Shown: positions 42,076-54,648 of the stretch, piece after piece
Layout of the letters: each line of letters opens with the position of its first letter
Position numbering within the stretch: the first letter of the stretch is position 1
Assembly: GCA_031841125.1 (NCBI GenBank)
Contig: CM063113.1
Coordinates: forward strand, 33,811,312-33,875,311
DNA: 64,000 bases
Direction of reading: 5' to 3'
Origin: Acanthococcus lagerstroemiae
Taxonomy: Eukaryota > Arthropoda > Insecta > Hemiptera > Eriococcidae
Position numbers and translations under genes: made by a program
Notes under the pieces: model-generated
What the model was told of the DNA's origin: nothing
Databases searched by the model: none
The model's input: the letters and a program-made list of their open reading frames with translations, nothing else

Positions 42076-42929
42076 GTCTTCATGGCCGAGGCGCACCTCC
42101 TTCCCATCGGTATGCGCCACAGTTCGAGGAATATGGTCGAAATGTTACCAAAACCGAATTTAGCGACCTATAGGACCAATTATTGGATACCCATATTAAA
42201 CTTTACAAAATAATAGAACCCCCTCCCCTCATTGCAGGGGCCTCGATTTCAAATACGGTGTAAATAGATGAAAGGAGGGCGGCGAATAAGCCCCATAAAG
42301 GATATAACTCTGTGAAGTGGTGAAGCAGCTAAAGAAGATGATTATCTTCATAAGGTCTGTGCATCTGTGTTAAAAAGTGATAATTCTTAACGGGGATATC
42401 TTGAACTCCATTTTGAGCAGTTCTAATCCAGATACAAGAAAATTGCCAAGAATTTTTCTTATGGGAAATTTAATATACAATCTACTGCCAGTAAAAAAAA
42501 ACAGTAGCTTAAAAGAACAAGTTTCACGGGAAATTGAAAAAATGTGAAAATTTTCTTATATAATTTGTACTAAAATTGATTTTATAAACACCCTGTAGAA
42601 CCGATTCCGTCCATTTCTGTGGTCATCACAACTGCCCTCTACTATTTACCTACTGGTACCATTTTTCTGTCTATCTCCATTCGTGAGCAAGAAAAAAATT
42701 TCAAGATAGAAACTTTTGAAAATTTGACCATAACTCAGCCCCTTCAAAAGTAAGAGTATGCAATCGGATCTACATAATTCCGGGGTAGGTTGCCTACTTA
42801 CCAGGTGGAAAGAGGGTTATTGAAATTGAGACACCCTGTGTAGGAAAGTAATGCAGCTAATTCATATAAGGGAATCGCGTAAGGAAATTGTATAAGCGGA
42901 TGATATTAGGTGTTCATCTTTCTCAGGCG
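42076..42929. other. Non-coding stretch
   Basis: Intronic sequence without recognised gene. Two ACACCCTGT motifs (42589 and 42828), often found at ends of insect MITEs, lie about 240 bp apart, but no clear inverted repeat accompanies them. Confidence 0.4.
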
Positions 42930-43372
42930 CTGTATCCGATGCCGGACATTGACGGTTGCGGTTTCTGATGCGCGACTCTTGTGAGCAGCCGGGGTAATTT
43001 GCGGTTGCTCTCCTCACAATTATGTCGCGTTCGATTTTTCCTTCGCTGTGCCATGCCGCAGAGTGTGCAGCCGCAGTTAGCTTACTGGCCACGTGTCATG
43101 ACAGTGAGTGAGCTGTCCCTGGCATGCACACACATAGTACCAATTTTTCTGATCTGGTGGTAACACGCTGCGATTGCAATGTCTTATTCGTGTGAACTGG
43201 CGATGGTTACATGACAGTCTATGTTTTCCATCTCGATTGATACTGCAGTCGCTGTGTTCGCTAAGATGGTTAATAAGGGTATTCAATTATCACTAGTATT
43301 CCGGCGTTGGTGGGACTCGAACCCGAGACACAAAAATTGCGAAGTGGGCATGTTACCATTTGCCCACACATC
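42930..43372 (-). mobile_element. tRNA-derived SINE, copy 2
   Basis: Minus strand: A box region TGTGGGCAAATGGTAA (43367-43352) and B box GGTTCGAGTCC (43323-43313), then CCAACGCCGGAAT, the same junction as in the SINE at 20540-20803. The body downstream shares weaker blocks with copy 1 (for example ATCGCCAGT against GTCGCCAGT). The tRNA-like heads differ, suggesting related SINEs with different heads. The far boundary is approximate. Confidence 0.7.
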
Positions 43373-44649
43373 GAATAGAAGTATTCTTGTGAGGAAATAA
43401 TAATACAGAAATATCATACGGAGAAATCATATACGAAAATTGTATGGGGAAGTACTTTTACACATACATAGGGAAACACTGCATAAGAGAACCATAACTA
43501 CCGAGAAAACATATTGAAAAGGCTCATAAGGAAATCATATAGACGTCACAGTTCACCCTATAGATTTTTATATTCCTCAGAATAAGGTGTAAAATGCAAA
43601 TTATACCCTGAAAATGTGATAAATTGGTTGTTATAAAGTAAATTTAGAATTTCTATATTTTCAAACAAAATGTTACAAACTTTTATAAACCATGTGACTC
43701 GTTCATGCTAATTTCACAAATTTTCTTTTACCATCCCACCCCCTCGCTTATAATGTTCTCGTGAACTCGGTACGCGAAATATTCCTCAAGCTGGTCTTCA
43801 TCTAATCAATGGTGCCCGACAATTACACGCAAAGTCATACACATCGTAGCCCGAGTGCTAAATATCCCACGAGTTACTGCAGCTGTTCCCGCATGTGTCC
43901 ACGCCTCGTGGATCTCAAAAGACAGCCCTCTGCACGTTCGAACGGCGCGAAACTTTTCGGATACTCGACATGCTTTAAAAATGCCCTCGATCCGGTCGCA
44001 AAGGCACGATGAAGCGGTATCGTAATTAAAAAGCCGAGAGTTCGGAATAAGGGGCCAGGGCTTACTGTGAACTCCCGCTCGTGTGGTTTTTTGTTTTCGA
44101 GTTCGTCCCCGCCGACTCTTTAAAATCACTTTCGCCGAGCAGCGGCCGGCGTAAAACGAATTTCGGTTATTTTATATCCAATTTACAGCTGATAAATGAT
44201 GTTTAAGATAAACCTCGGTCATTACGGAGCCGGAGGCTGCGCCGCTGCACACGTCCCCGGAGAAAAGTGCCCGTCGCTTGGCAATGTCGAAGGTATAAAC
44301 TTTGATGTATGCTCGGACCTTTCGAGTTAATCTGGGATTTCGGGGGAAAGTAATTCCAATTTGTCTACGCGTATTGGGAGGGCGTACAGGGGATGGAAAT
44401 GTGACTGAAGCTATACGCTCCGCGGGTTTTCTCGTGTGACTAAAAACTTGTTGGCCGTACAGTTTTGCAAGTGGTGGAGCAGGATTTGGTGTTGTGTGCT
44501 GTAAGAAGACAGCTGGTGATGATGCACTTACAGTCTGAGTTCAGCACGGTGGATATACAGACTTGAGAATAAATTTGTAACGAGTCAGTCGCTACGGATG
44601 CAAGACGAAACCCGAGCAATGTGATGGATGACTGTGAATCTATTTTAAC

Positions 44650-47600
44650 AAGTGTGAATTCAAATCCGTCGTCAAAATTGAGCTAAAGTAAATTTGTGAC
44701 CAATTTTGCCAACATTTTCGAGTGTATCTCGGGAACGGACCATCGTCGCCCAATTTGAACAGTGAATTTGAACTTGGCTTGAAAAATTGAGTTGATAACA
44801 GTCTTTAAATCAAAATTTTTAATTTTTTCGGATTTTGGAAATTTCTCCACACTATAGGTATATCATGGCTTTTTTTGGGGCGAAAAAATTTTCGAGAGAG
44901 CTTCGGCGTCGGCGCTGGAGCTAGTTACTCGATTTTTCGAGACGAATTCAAATCCGTCGTCAAAATTGAGCTAAAGTAATTTCCTGACCCACTTTGATCA
45001 CATATTCGACTGTATCTCGTGAATGAATCGTCGCCGCCAAATTTGAATACTAAATTTGAAGTCGGCGTGAAAAATTGTGTCAAAAACGCAGTTTTCATTC
45101 AAAATTTTTGATTTTTCCGAGTTTTTAAAAATTTTCCATACCTACTACATACAATACATCATGCCTTTTTTCGGAGAGCTTCGGCGTCAGCGCTGGGGCT
45201 AATTACTCAACTTTTCGAGACGAATTCAAGTCCGTCATCAAAATTGAGCTAAAGTCATTTTTTGGCCGAATACGCCAACATGTTTGAGTGTATCTCGGAA
45301 ACGGAGCATCGCTGCCAAATTTGTACACTGAATTTGAACTCGGCGTGAAAAATTGAGTCGAAAACAGTCTTTAAATCAAATTTTCTGATTTTTTAGAATT
45401 TTGAAAATTTTTTCATGTACATCATGGCTTTTTTCGAGAGATAATTTTTTTGGAGAGCTTCGGCGTCGGCGCTGAGGATAATTACTCAATTTACCGAGAC
45501 AAATTCAAATCCGTCGTTAAAATTGAGCTATAGTCATTTTTTTACCCAGCACTTTGATCAGATTTTTGACTGTATCGCGGGAACGAAGCGTCGCCGCCAA
45601 ATTTGAACAGTGAATTTAAACTCGGTGTGAAAAATTGAGTCAATAACAGTCCTTAAATCAAAATTTCTGATTTTTTCGAATTTTGAAAATTTCTCCATAA
45701 ATCTTGGCTTTTTACAAGAGAAAATTTTTTTGGAGAGCTTCGGCGTCGGCGCTGGGGCTAATTAGTCAATTTTTTGAGACGAATTCAAATCCGTCGTCAA
45801 AATTTAACTATAGTCATTTTTGACCCCACTTTGATCACATTTTCGACTGTATCTCGGGAACGAAGCGTCGCCGCCAAATTAGAACACTGAATTAGAACTC
45901 GGCGTAGCAAATTGTGTGAAAGACAGTCTTTAAATCAAAATATTTGACTTTTTCGAATTTCTAAAGTTTGTTCATACTATACATCATGCCTTTTTTTGGG
46001 CAAAAAAATTTTCAGAGAGCTTCGGCGTTAGCGCTGGGGCTAATTACTTAAATTTTCGAGGCGAATTTAAATCCGTCGTCAAAATTGAGCTCAAGTCATA
46101 TTTTGGCCAATCACGCCAACACGTTCGAGTGTATCTCGGGAACGGAGCATCGCCGCCAAATTTGTGCACTGAATTTGAACTCGGCGTAAAAAATTGAGTC
46201 GAAAAAAAATCTTTAAATCAAATTTTCTGATTTTTTCGAATTTTGAAAATTTTTCCACGTACATCATGGCTTTTTTCGAGAGATAATTTTATTGGAGAGC
46301 TTCGGCGTCGGTGCTGAGGCTAATTTCTCAATTTCCCGAGACGAATTCAAATCCGTCGTTAAAATTGAGCTGTAGTCATTTTTTGACTCGGCACTTTGAT
46401 CAGATTTTTGACTGAATCTCGGAAACAAAGCGTCACCGCCAAATTTGAACAGTGAATTTGAACTCGGCGTAAAAAATTGTGTCAAAAATAGATATAAATC
46501 AAAATTCTTGACTCTTTCGAATTTTAAAAATTTTTCCATACCCATATTTTTAAACCAACAAAATCAAATAAGAAATAATAATTGAAATTAATAAATTTAA
46601 AATAAAAAAATGTTTCATATTAAATTGAATATTAAATCAAAACGATATCGAACATAAACACCATCATGCCTTTTCTTGGGCGAAAAATGTTTTGGAGAGC
46701 TTCGGCGTCAGCGCTGGGGGTAATTACTCAACTTTTCGAGACGCATTCAAATCTGTCGTCAAAATTGAGCTAAAGTCATTTTTTGGCCAATTACGCCAAC
46801 ATGTTCGAGTGTATCTCGGGAATGAAGCGTCGCCGCCAAATTTGAACATTGAAATTAAACTCGGTGTGAAAAACTGAGTCGATAACAGTCCGTAAATCAA
46901 AATTTTTGATATTTTCGAATTTTGAAAATTACTCAATATATCTTGGCTTTTTTCAGGAGAAAAAATTTTCGGAGAGCTTCGGCGTCAGCGCTGGGGCTAA
47001 TTACTCAACTTTTCGAGACGAATTCAAATCCGTCGTCAAAATTGAGCTAAAAAGTCGTTTCTTGACCCACGTTGATCACAATTTCGACTGTATCTCGGGA
47101 ACGAAGCGTCTACGCCAAATTTGAACACTGAATTAGTACCCGGCGTGAACAATTGTGTCAGAAAAAGTCTTGAAATCAAAATTTTTGATTTTCTCGAATT
47201 TTTTTAATTTTTTCATACTAAGTATACATTATGTTTATTTTTTGGGCGAAAAAATTTTCGGAGAGCTTCGGCGTCGGCGCTGGGGTTAATTACCCAATTT
47301 TTCTAGACGAATTCAAATCCGTCGTCAAAATTGAGCTAAAGTAATTTTTTGACCAATTTAGCCATCATTTTCGAGTGTATTTCGGGAATGGAGCATCGCC
47401 TCCAAATTTGAACACTGTATTTCAACTCGGTGTGAGAAATTAGGTCGAAAATAGTCTTTAAATCAAATTTTTTGATTTTTTCAAATTTTTTAAACTTTGC
47501 CCAGTACTATACCTTATGCCTTTTTTTGGCGAAAAAATTTTCGGACAGCTTCGGCGTCGGCGCTGGGGCTAATTACTCAACTTTTCGAGACGAATTCAAA

Positions 47601-48560
47601 TCCGTCGTTAAAATTGAGCTAAAGTCATTTTTTTTGACCCACGTGGATCACATTTTCGACTGTATCTCGGGAACGAAGCGTCGCCACCAAATTTGAACAG
47701 TGAATTAGAACTCGGCGTAGCAAATTGTGTGAAAAACAGTCTTTAAATCAAAATATTTGATTTTTTCGAATTTTGAACATTTCTCCGTGAATCTTGGCTT
47801 TTTACAAGAGAAAAATTTTTTGGAGAGCTTCGGCGTCGGCGCTGGGCCTAATTAGTCAATTTTTCGAGACGATTTCAAATCCTTCGTCACATTGAACTAT
47901 AGTCATTTTTGACCCCACTTTGATCACATTTTCAACTGTATCTCGGGAACGAATGGGTAAAAGAATTTTCAGAGAGCTTCGGCGTTAGCGCTGGGGCTAA
48001 TTACTTGACTTTTCGAGGCGAATTTAAATCCGTCGTCAAAATTGAGCTAAAGTCATATTTTGGCCAATCACGCCAACACGTTCGAGTGTATCTCGGGAAC
48101 GGAGCATCGCCGCCAAATTTGAACACTGAATTTGAACTCGGCGTGAAACATCGAGTCGAAAACAATCTTTAAATCAAATTTTCTGATTTTTTCGAATTTT
48201 GAAAATTTCTCCATGTACATCATGGCTTTTTTCGAGAGATAAATTTTTTGGAGAACTTCGGCATCGGTGCTGAGGCTAATTACTCAATTTTCCGAGACGA
48301 ATTCAAATCCGTCGTTAAAATTGAGCTGTAGTCATTTTTTGACCCGCCACTTTGATCAGATTTTCGACTGTATCTCGGGGACGAAGCATCGCCGCCAAAT
48401 TTGAACACTGAATTAGAACTCGGCGTGAAAAATTGAGTCAAAAACAATCTTGAAATCAAATTTTTTGATTTTTGAAAATTTTGAAAATTTCCCCATACTG
48501 TACATCATGTCTTTTTCGGGCAAAAAAATTTTCGGAGGGCTTCGGCGTCGGCGCTGGGTT
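44650..48560. repeat. Satellite array, ~280-bp monomers, in the dpr intron
   Basis: The phrase GAGCTTCGGCGTCGGCGCTG or a close variant recurs 14 times, with CTTCGG at 44901, 45179, 45458, 45738, 46020, 46300, 46700, 46978, 47257, 47549, 47828, 47978, 48256 and 48540. Most steps are 278-284 bp. The 46300-46700 step has an A/T-rich insert of ~120 bp, and the 47828-47978 step is a monomer cut to 150 bp. Another constant block is TGTATCTCGGGAACG. Monomer variants recur in the order 45738-46020-46300 and 47828-47978-48256, a higher-order pattern. Frequent short ORFs are by-products. Confidence 0.95.
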
Positions 48561-48578
48561 AGTGCTATGAATTTCATT

Positions 48579-48735
48579 TCGACGACGATACGCCGTCAAG
48601 TTGGTTCGATTTGTAGTCGACAACCCCGGAATTATTTCGACGAGAAGTCGACGGCGACAATGAGTCGGTTCTAAATCGTGACAGAAGGTCCATTTTACGT
48701 CATGTCGACGTCGATTCGTGGTCGACATGGTTTAA
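48579..48735. repeat. GTCGAC-rich segment
   Basis: Four GTCGAC hexamers plus several TTCGACGA words lie within about 150 bp at the edge of the satellite array. CpG-dense compared with its surroundings. No function is apparent; it may be a fragment of another repeat. Confidence 0.4.
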
Positions 48736-48904
48736 CGGGCTGATGTGCAGTTGCATAAGTTGTTTTCTTCTACTCGAAACGCCTCCTTTTGAAGATACGG
48801 CCTCTACGCACTGCGCTATCGATTTGCTTTGCAAAAACCCTAGAAAACAGCTCTTCTAACACGTGATAGCTGAGATAGAGTTCATTTATTTTGTTTCCTT
48901 TCAG

Positions 48905-49118
48905 AGTCCTCAGCCACCGCAGTACGTATTATGGTATCATAATTCAAATATGATCAATTACGACACGGCTCGCGGAGGCATCACCGTCGAAACGGAGCCC
49001 AGTCCGCGGACCCAAAGCAAGCTCACAATACTAGACGCGACCGAAGCGGACAGCGGTAATTACACGTGCTCCGCGCCAAACACTCTGTCAGCTTCCATCT
49101 TGGTCTTCGTTTCTGAAG
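48905..49118 (+). CDS. dpr: dpr-family exon: body of Ig2
   Basis: 214-bp exon preceded by TTTCCTTTCAG and followed by GTGAGT; phase 0 in, phase 1 out. It encodes about 71 residues: SPQPPQYVLWYHNSNMINYD with the core Trp, then TARGGITVETEPSPRTQSKL, then LTILDATEADSGNYTCSAPN with the D-x-G-x-Y-x-C motif and second Ig cysteine, ending in the last strand ASILVFVSEG. It joins in frame with the exon at 41188-41325 to complete the second Ig domain. No stop and no membrane or GPI segment yet, so at least one 3' exon lies further on. Confidence 0.9.
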
Positions 49119-50255
49119 GTGAGTAGTCCATATTTCTTCACTCGGTACGGTAGTTTGCACCCGATATTTCTCAAACTTTGAAACACATCATCTGACAAAT
49201 CGCAATATCGTTGGACCCCGTGCATTTTGTTTCCCCAACCCGTCCCTCTTCTGCTGCCTGTTGACTCGCGAAAATATTCAGCCACCGTGCTTCGTTACAC
49301 CCGACCTTCAAGATTCACCAGACAATCAGATGAAGGTGAGAGGCGGCAAATTATTGAGATGTCGGGCATGCACAACTTCGTCGCCAGCTTTTGAAGTAGT
49401 TTACTTTCAGAGTTTTCGTTTTTCTTTTCGCGAGAGAAAAGACATGTCAGCGCTAATGCCGCACCTATTTACGACGCAGTGGGCCGTAAAATTTCCAAGC
49501 ATGGTGTTATACTCGCGAGTATATAACACGAATCGAATCTCGAATATCAAATATATTTATTTTTACGGCCGGCAACTTTTCTGTTTGGATTCGACGCCGA
49601 ACGAAGGTCGTATACAGCGGAAAGTTGGTACGTGTGCGCGAAAATTACGAGTATTTAACGAACTATATACATAATATACGCTTATGGTAAATTTATTCAA
49701 TATGGGTGCTCATCCTCAGGTACGCGTATATTAAGTTTGCTGGCGCTCTTTGTGCACACCACGTCGCCCCCTCTGCGACTCTCCCCCCAGAATGACACCT
49801 TTCTCTGTCTTCTTCGCACGCACTCGGTCTTCTCTCGTTCGCCGGCGTTTCTTGTAATCCCATCAGTTGTCGTACGCCGCAAAACTTTTCATCGACGAAA
49901 GTTTGTCAGCTCCGGAGCAGTGAAAAAGTACCTCCCGCGCTTTCTGCGTGCTCTTATAAACATACGTGTATCCGTATACGCGAAAACACGTATTCCAGAG
50001 CGGAGCACACACACGCCGAACATATCTGACATGTTTTCGCTTCAACTTTTAACCCTCCGAGTACTTTTTAATCTCGGCGTGGCAAAACTTTTGCCGCCGC
50101 CGCCCGCTCCGACGCGCCCGGTAAATTCCTCGAGTTAGACGGTTTTGAAAAGCGAATACTAGTCGAGCGGCCGAACGCGTTACAACTGAAGAGTGATTTT
50201 CTGAAAACAGTTATGTCCAAAATTTCAAAATTGGAGGTATGATTGTCATTGGATA
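49119..50255. other. dpr 3' intron or flank, no gene recognised
   Basis: Non-repetitive sequence. A near-palindrome GTGTTATACTCGCGAGTAT followed by ATAACAC lies at 49504-49529. The GC-rich part at 49730-50130 has open frames with no recognisable domain. Confidence 0.45.
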
Positions 50256-51217
50256 CAGCAGACTATATGGTTTGGTGCAGCCTATGGCGATGCACGCATG
50301 CCAAAGTGGCTCCCCAGACACCGCACACTACCCTTTCGAGTATCGCATCAGTAGTCAGAGGGACACACTGAGCCCTCATTTCGTCAGAGCCACTATGGGG
50401 CCCTCTACTGACCGAGGTGAAAGCTCACCCAGTATTGACCTGGAATTCGGGTGCACCATGGCCGGACCCTCTTCCTCTTCACTCACCCTTCACCTCCTCG
50501 TCGCAAGAAAGTGGTGACAGCGGATGAGCCTCGCCGGAAGGTCCGCAGCCGCTGCAGCAGCTCTAGGATAGTACAGAGTTGTTGTGTTCGATGGTGTGGA
50601 TCGAGCTTTGTCCGTCGACCCTCTGCCTCGACCACTCTGTCTGCATCGTTTTCTTCATGATGGTCGAGACAAAGGCGGACCCCGGTTCCATCCATTTCCG
50701 CTCTTCAGCATTGCCGGAACTAACGTGTCTGGCTATGCCAGGGGTCGTCCTCCGCCTCTCGATTACAGTGCGTGCACACGGGGCTCGGCGCTATCATCAT
50801 CCGATGTACGAACGTGCCGAAGCACCCGTGGCCGCTCAGGACTTGGGTCAGGTGGAAATTCGGCTTTCCATGAGACCTACCTACATCGAAGTCGCGTATC
50901 AACGCTCGGTCCACTTGTTCATGGTCCACTGGGCGAGCGCGTCCTTCCACTTGCAACGCGTGGACTGCTGGATGTCTCGCTTGACCTGAAGTGCTTCTCG
51001 TTTCGTCTTCGCTTTCTTCTTCGCACCGTATACCTCCGCTATTTCACCGACCTTGAGTTCGATCGGCAGTATACACGCCAACACGCCTAGTGCCTCCGAA
51101 GAAACAGTACTGTACGTACTGACACACCTCATCGCGGCTTTTTACTGAATCTTCTCCATCTCCGCTCTTCTGTTGGAAATCTTGATGGCACCGGTGAATA
51201 CTAGCGCCCCTTGGGAA
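50256..51217 (-). pseudogene. R1-like LINE relic, RT C-terminus and 3' UTR (copy 2)
   Basis: Minus-strand reading: RCVSTYSTVSSEALGVLACI and LPIELKVGEIAEVYGAKKK (51130-51020), then HGKPNFHLTQVLSGHGCFG and HRMMIAPSPVCTHCNREAED (50870-50750). These are the post-RT regions of R1-type LINEs (RVxxAYRTVS-EAL-V-AG-xPI and the L-Q-LSGHG-F--Y--R...C-C zinc motif). At least two frame breaks. 5' truncated near 51217. The left part, 50256-50720, is C-terminus plus 3' UTR shared with 14056-14600. Confidence 0.82.
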
Positions 51218-51340
51218 TAAAAAAATTATATTTCTCTGTGGACTTATCAAACTATCAGTTCTCAAACAGCCATTCAAGAATTTAGTCATCGATATTCAAT
51301 GTGAACTGGATCGCGAGCTTATCACTGTGTTTGTGAATTG

Positions 51341-51798
51341 TAATGTGACACAAGAAAAAGGCCTGTGTGTCTAAAACTGCTGGCTGGTCACTTGGGCCAC
51401 GGCCACCTTTATAGAAGGCCCTATAAGCTAATGTGACAATACTGAATTCGATTTACTACGGTATACGTTTCGGTGTGCGAGCGGCAAAGTGTAACGGTAC
51501 CGCACTTCGTCCTCTATCAGGCTTTTAATCTTTAAACAATCGCTACTTGTTCCACAATGAACCGATTCCATTGAGAGTTGACTCAAAAAATCGAAAATCG
51601 TTTGCTCTTTAAATTATTTTCTTTTCAATTTTTTCGCGAAACTCACTGTATTCGCAAAAGAACCGATTATTCGTATTTTTCAAAGCTTTTTCCATAACAA
51701 CATGTGTAAACATAGACCTTCACGCAGCGTTGCCAAACACCTAGTTATACGGCCTTCTATAGAGGTGGCCATGCTTGGGCCCTTTTCTTGTGACACGC
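51341..51798. repeat. Inverted-repeat (MITE-like) segment
   Basis: CACAAGAAAA-GGCC and GGCCACCTTTATAGAAGGCC near 51347-51428 are mirrored at 51746-51797 (GGCCTTCTATAGAGGTGGCC and GGCCCTTTTCTTGTG). Arms are roughly 50-80 bp with gaps around a ~320-bp spacer. No ORF of interest and no clear target duplication. Confidence 0.6.
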
Positions 51799-51799
51799 C

Positions 51800-52598
51800 A
51801 CGTATGAAGAACGACAAACACACGATTCGTCTACTTGCAACAAAAAATCAGTGTTGCCAAGTTTATAAACATTAAAGTGTAGTGAAAAGGAAAGTTTTGA
51901 ACAAAACGAGAGAGAAAAATATGTGACCTGGAATTATGAAATGTACCCCTAGTGTCAAAGAATCATTTTTCACTTTCTTGACGATTCTTATAGAAATTAC
52001 GCTCTTTCGAATGAAACACCTCGCAGCTTCCTGTTTCATTAGTTCTTCCAAAAATTGCATTTATAAATTATGTCAAAAGTTTAGAAATATCTATTTACAT
52101 GGCGTCGTGTGAAACGGGCCTACGAGAATGACAGAGAGCAAGAATTTGAAACGCGGTTGTCATAGTAACGTGTAAACGCGCCACCACAGATGTACCCATG
52201 TACATCTGTGCGCACCACTACCACCATCCCATCTTTACAATCGTTTATCTCGAAAACCTATTTTCGCACGAGAGGCACATTTCATGATTCCAGGTCACAT
52301 ATAAGGCATTTGTTATTTTTATTCTCGAGATTTTGCTAGGGGGGCTCCGGCAAGCACTAGTGGGTGCCAGAACCTGTCTGGCCACGGGCTTGTGTCAAAA
52401 TGATTGCAGTGGATCATCTGGTATTGTGGTTTGGTTGTGTGTGCACAGAAGCTCCAGTGTTCTTTGTAATATTTCTTATTTGGATCCATAACGTGTGAAT
52501 CAAAATTAAGTCCTCTCTTTGGTGAGAATTGCTTGGTGAATCAAATGCTCCACAATATAAAATATTCTTCTAGGATGCTGTTTTGAGATTGGAGGCAG

Positions 52599-52637
<39 letters not shown>

Positions 52638-54589
52638 TGAATTTTTTGCGAATTTCAAATGCTGGAATGAGGTCACAGTACAGCGGCGGTAAAAGAAGGC
52701 TCCCCGAAATCGACAAGATCGAATTACTCTTCGCAAATTGATTGTGTACGTTTCACCTTCAGCCTCGAGCCTTCGATAATTAACGCCGAGAAAAGTAAAC
52801 TTTCGTTCCGAATTCTTTCACGTTTGGCCGGTTCCCAGTTGAAAATAATTATTTTTAATATCAATTACCTATACCGCCGCCGACGTCCCGATTTTCCACA
52901 TAATTTCTTTTCTCCGAAAGGGTTTCGCGAGCTCGACTCAGGTTGCTGCAATTTCTGTACTACTTACTTCGCCGCGGTGGACGTTCCTTTTTGACAGTCG
53001 ACGGCGGTATGTTTGAAAAACTCTCTCGTTCATCGATAACCGCTTTTTGAATTTTTACCTTCGACCACTTTTGGTGCGCCGAACTAAGCGCAATTCTGTG
53101 TACATGTTTTTTATTCTTTATTATTTATTTTTTGAACCGTCGACCCGCTTCGTATATTATTCCTGGCCGTCATATTTACGGGCAGAACTCCTTAATTTTT
53201 GTACCCTTGCCAAGCGGTAAATCGACGACGGGAATTTCGCGCCTCCAAAATGGTATATAGAATCGTGCACACCTTTTTCGCCTGTCGTATTTGTTTTTTA
53301 TTTATTTAGGGCATTTTCTTCGCCTCGTCCTCTTCCCCATGTACACACGGCGAAAAACTATTTTCGCATTCGTAAATATCTTGGCGCGAGGCAGCGACGA
53401 CGGACCTTTGGTCGAGGACGCGGTTGAAAAATATCCGTCCTATATACTTTACCCGCCGACGAGAGCCGAACCCTGCCCCTCGCCCTCGCCGTCGGACGTG
53501 TGCGGTTTCGCGAAAACGTTTTACCTTTAAAAGCGCTCGCCCAAAGTTTACGACCATCCTTAATAATTTCCGACGAACAGACAAAAGCCTTTTTCCGAAC
53601 CGTTTTTCAATTCGACCCGGTTTGGCTATCCGCTCGTATACACACGCGGATGTTCAGAATAGGTCCCTTTTTTCAGTCCTTCTTCGGCGTTCCGCTTTCT
53701 TTTGCCTCTCCGTCGAGCTGTAGACAGTCTGGGCGAGAAACGAATACGAGATCGGATATCCATCGGCTCGATAAGTAACAACGATATTGCTGAATGTCCC
53801 TGAGATGCGGTCCAAATTTGAACGGTAAGTAATGCACGTCGAGACTGGTAGCAATTTTATATATAAGGGCTCCCGCCGAGAGCGGAGAGGAAAGCAAGAT
53901 TTGGAAGAAAGATGCGGACTAGGGAAATTCGCCTCTCGTGGCTCAAGCCCCTTCACTAACTCTTACTTCACTCGTGTCAACCCTCTCCTCCGACTCGGTA
54001 TTTTACACTTCTCTTTCTGTTTGCAAGTTGGCAATTGTCGATGTTGTGTATTATCGGATCATTCAATTATCAACAAAACTGAATTATTAGCTCTTCCTGG
54101 CTGGTAAATTAGGGACTTTGTGTAAACTGATGGTTTCTGAGTTGACCACTGAGAAGAGCTAATAATGTAAATACTACGCGGGAGAGCTGAAAACGGTAGT
54201 GGTACGGTACTGGCAACCGAAAACTTCATCATATGTCTGTCTCATTGACTGACTGACGCAAATGACTGATTATCGGTTTGTTGTAACTTCTAATCAGGGA
54301 TGCAAATACTTAGTTACTGATTCGAGACCTAGTATGGGCAATTTACACTCTACCATATTGAGCACACTTCCCAAATTTCGTCTCAAGTTCCTGTTAGCAG
54401 ACGCGGACCGAGCCCTATCGGCACGAGCAAGTGGAAATATGTAGGTCAAAAACCCGGTGTAAAAATTGAAAATTTTCTTCGCGAGCAGAAAAGGCAAAAA
54501 AAGCTTAACCCCATAGCCATTTTTATATTTTGCGGACTGACCCATAAACGTTAGAAATACCGGGTCAATAATACCAAAATTTTTCATTT
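51800..54589. other. Non-coding stretch
   Basis: No gene supported. 52740-53960 is CpG-containing, unique-looking sequence. Open frames here have no recognisable domain. A (GA)n microsatellite lies at 52601-52634. Confidence 0.4.
52601..52634. repeat. (GA)n microsatellite
   Basis: About 17 uninterrupted GA units. Confidence 0.95.
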
Positions 54590-54648
54590 AAGAAAAAAAA
54601 AGAAAAAAGAGCGAGAAAGAGAAAGAGAGAGAGAGAGAGAAGAAAAAG
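54590..54648. repeat. A/G-rich microsatellite
   Basis: Poly-A interspersed with GAGAGA runs (longest near 54625-54641). Confidence 0.9.

Larger units (their letters stand above)
41326..48904 (+). other. dpr intron, 7.6 kb
   Basis: Starts GTAAGT and ends TTTCCTTTCAG. It holds a foldback element (41500-42075), a SINE (42930-43372), unique-looking sequence (43400-44650) and a satellite array (44650-48560). No further exon is recognised inside it. The region 43740-44560 is CpG-rich and non-repetitive. Confidence 0.8.

Noticed and set aside
42589..42837. MITE bounded by two ACACCCTGT motifs
   Set aside because: The motifs are in the same orientation and no inverted repeat or target duplication accompanies them.
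44650..48560. Repeated short proteins of type SFGVSAGANYSTFRDEFKSVVKIELKS
   Set aside because: They are the same satellite monomer read in one frame; frames break between monomers and there is no consistent start or stop.
44650..48560. CRISPR-like array
   Set aside because: The repeats are ~280-bp head-to-tail monomers without unique spacers, in a eukaryotic intron.
49272..49333. Exon-like segment after dpr exon 2, preceded by AATATTCAG and followed by GTGAGA
   Set aside because: The splice signals are plausible by chance, but the 61-bp translation has no Dpr-like content and the intron before it would be only ~150 bp. No support.
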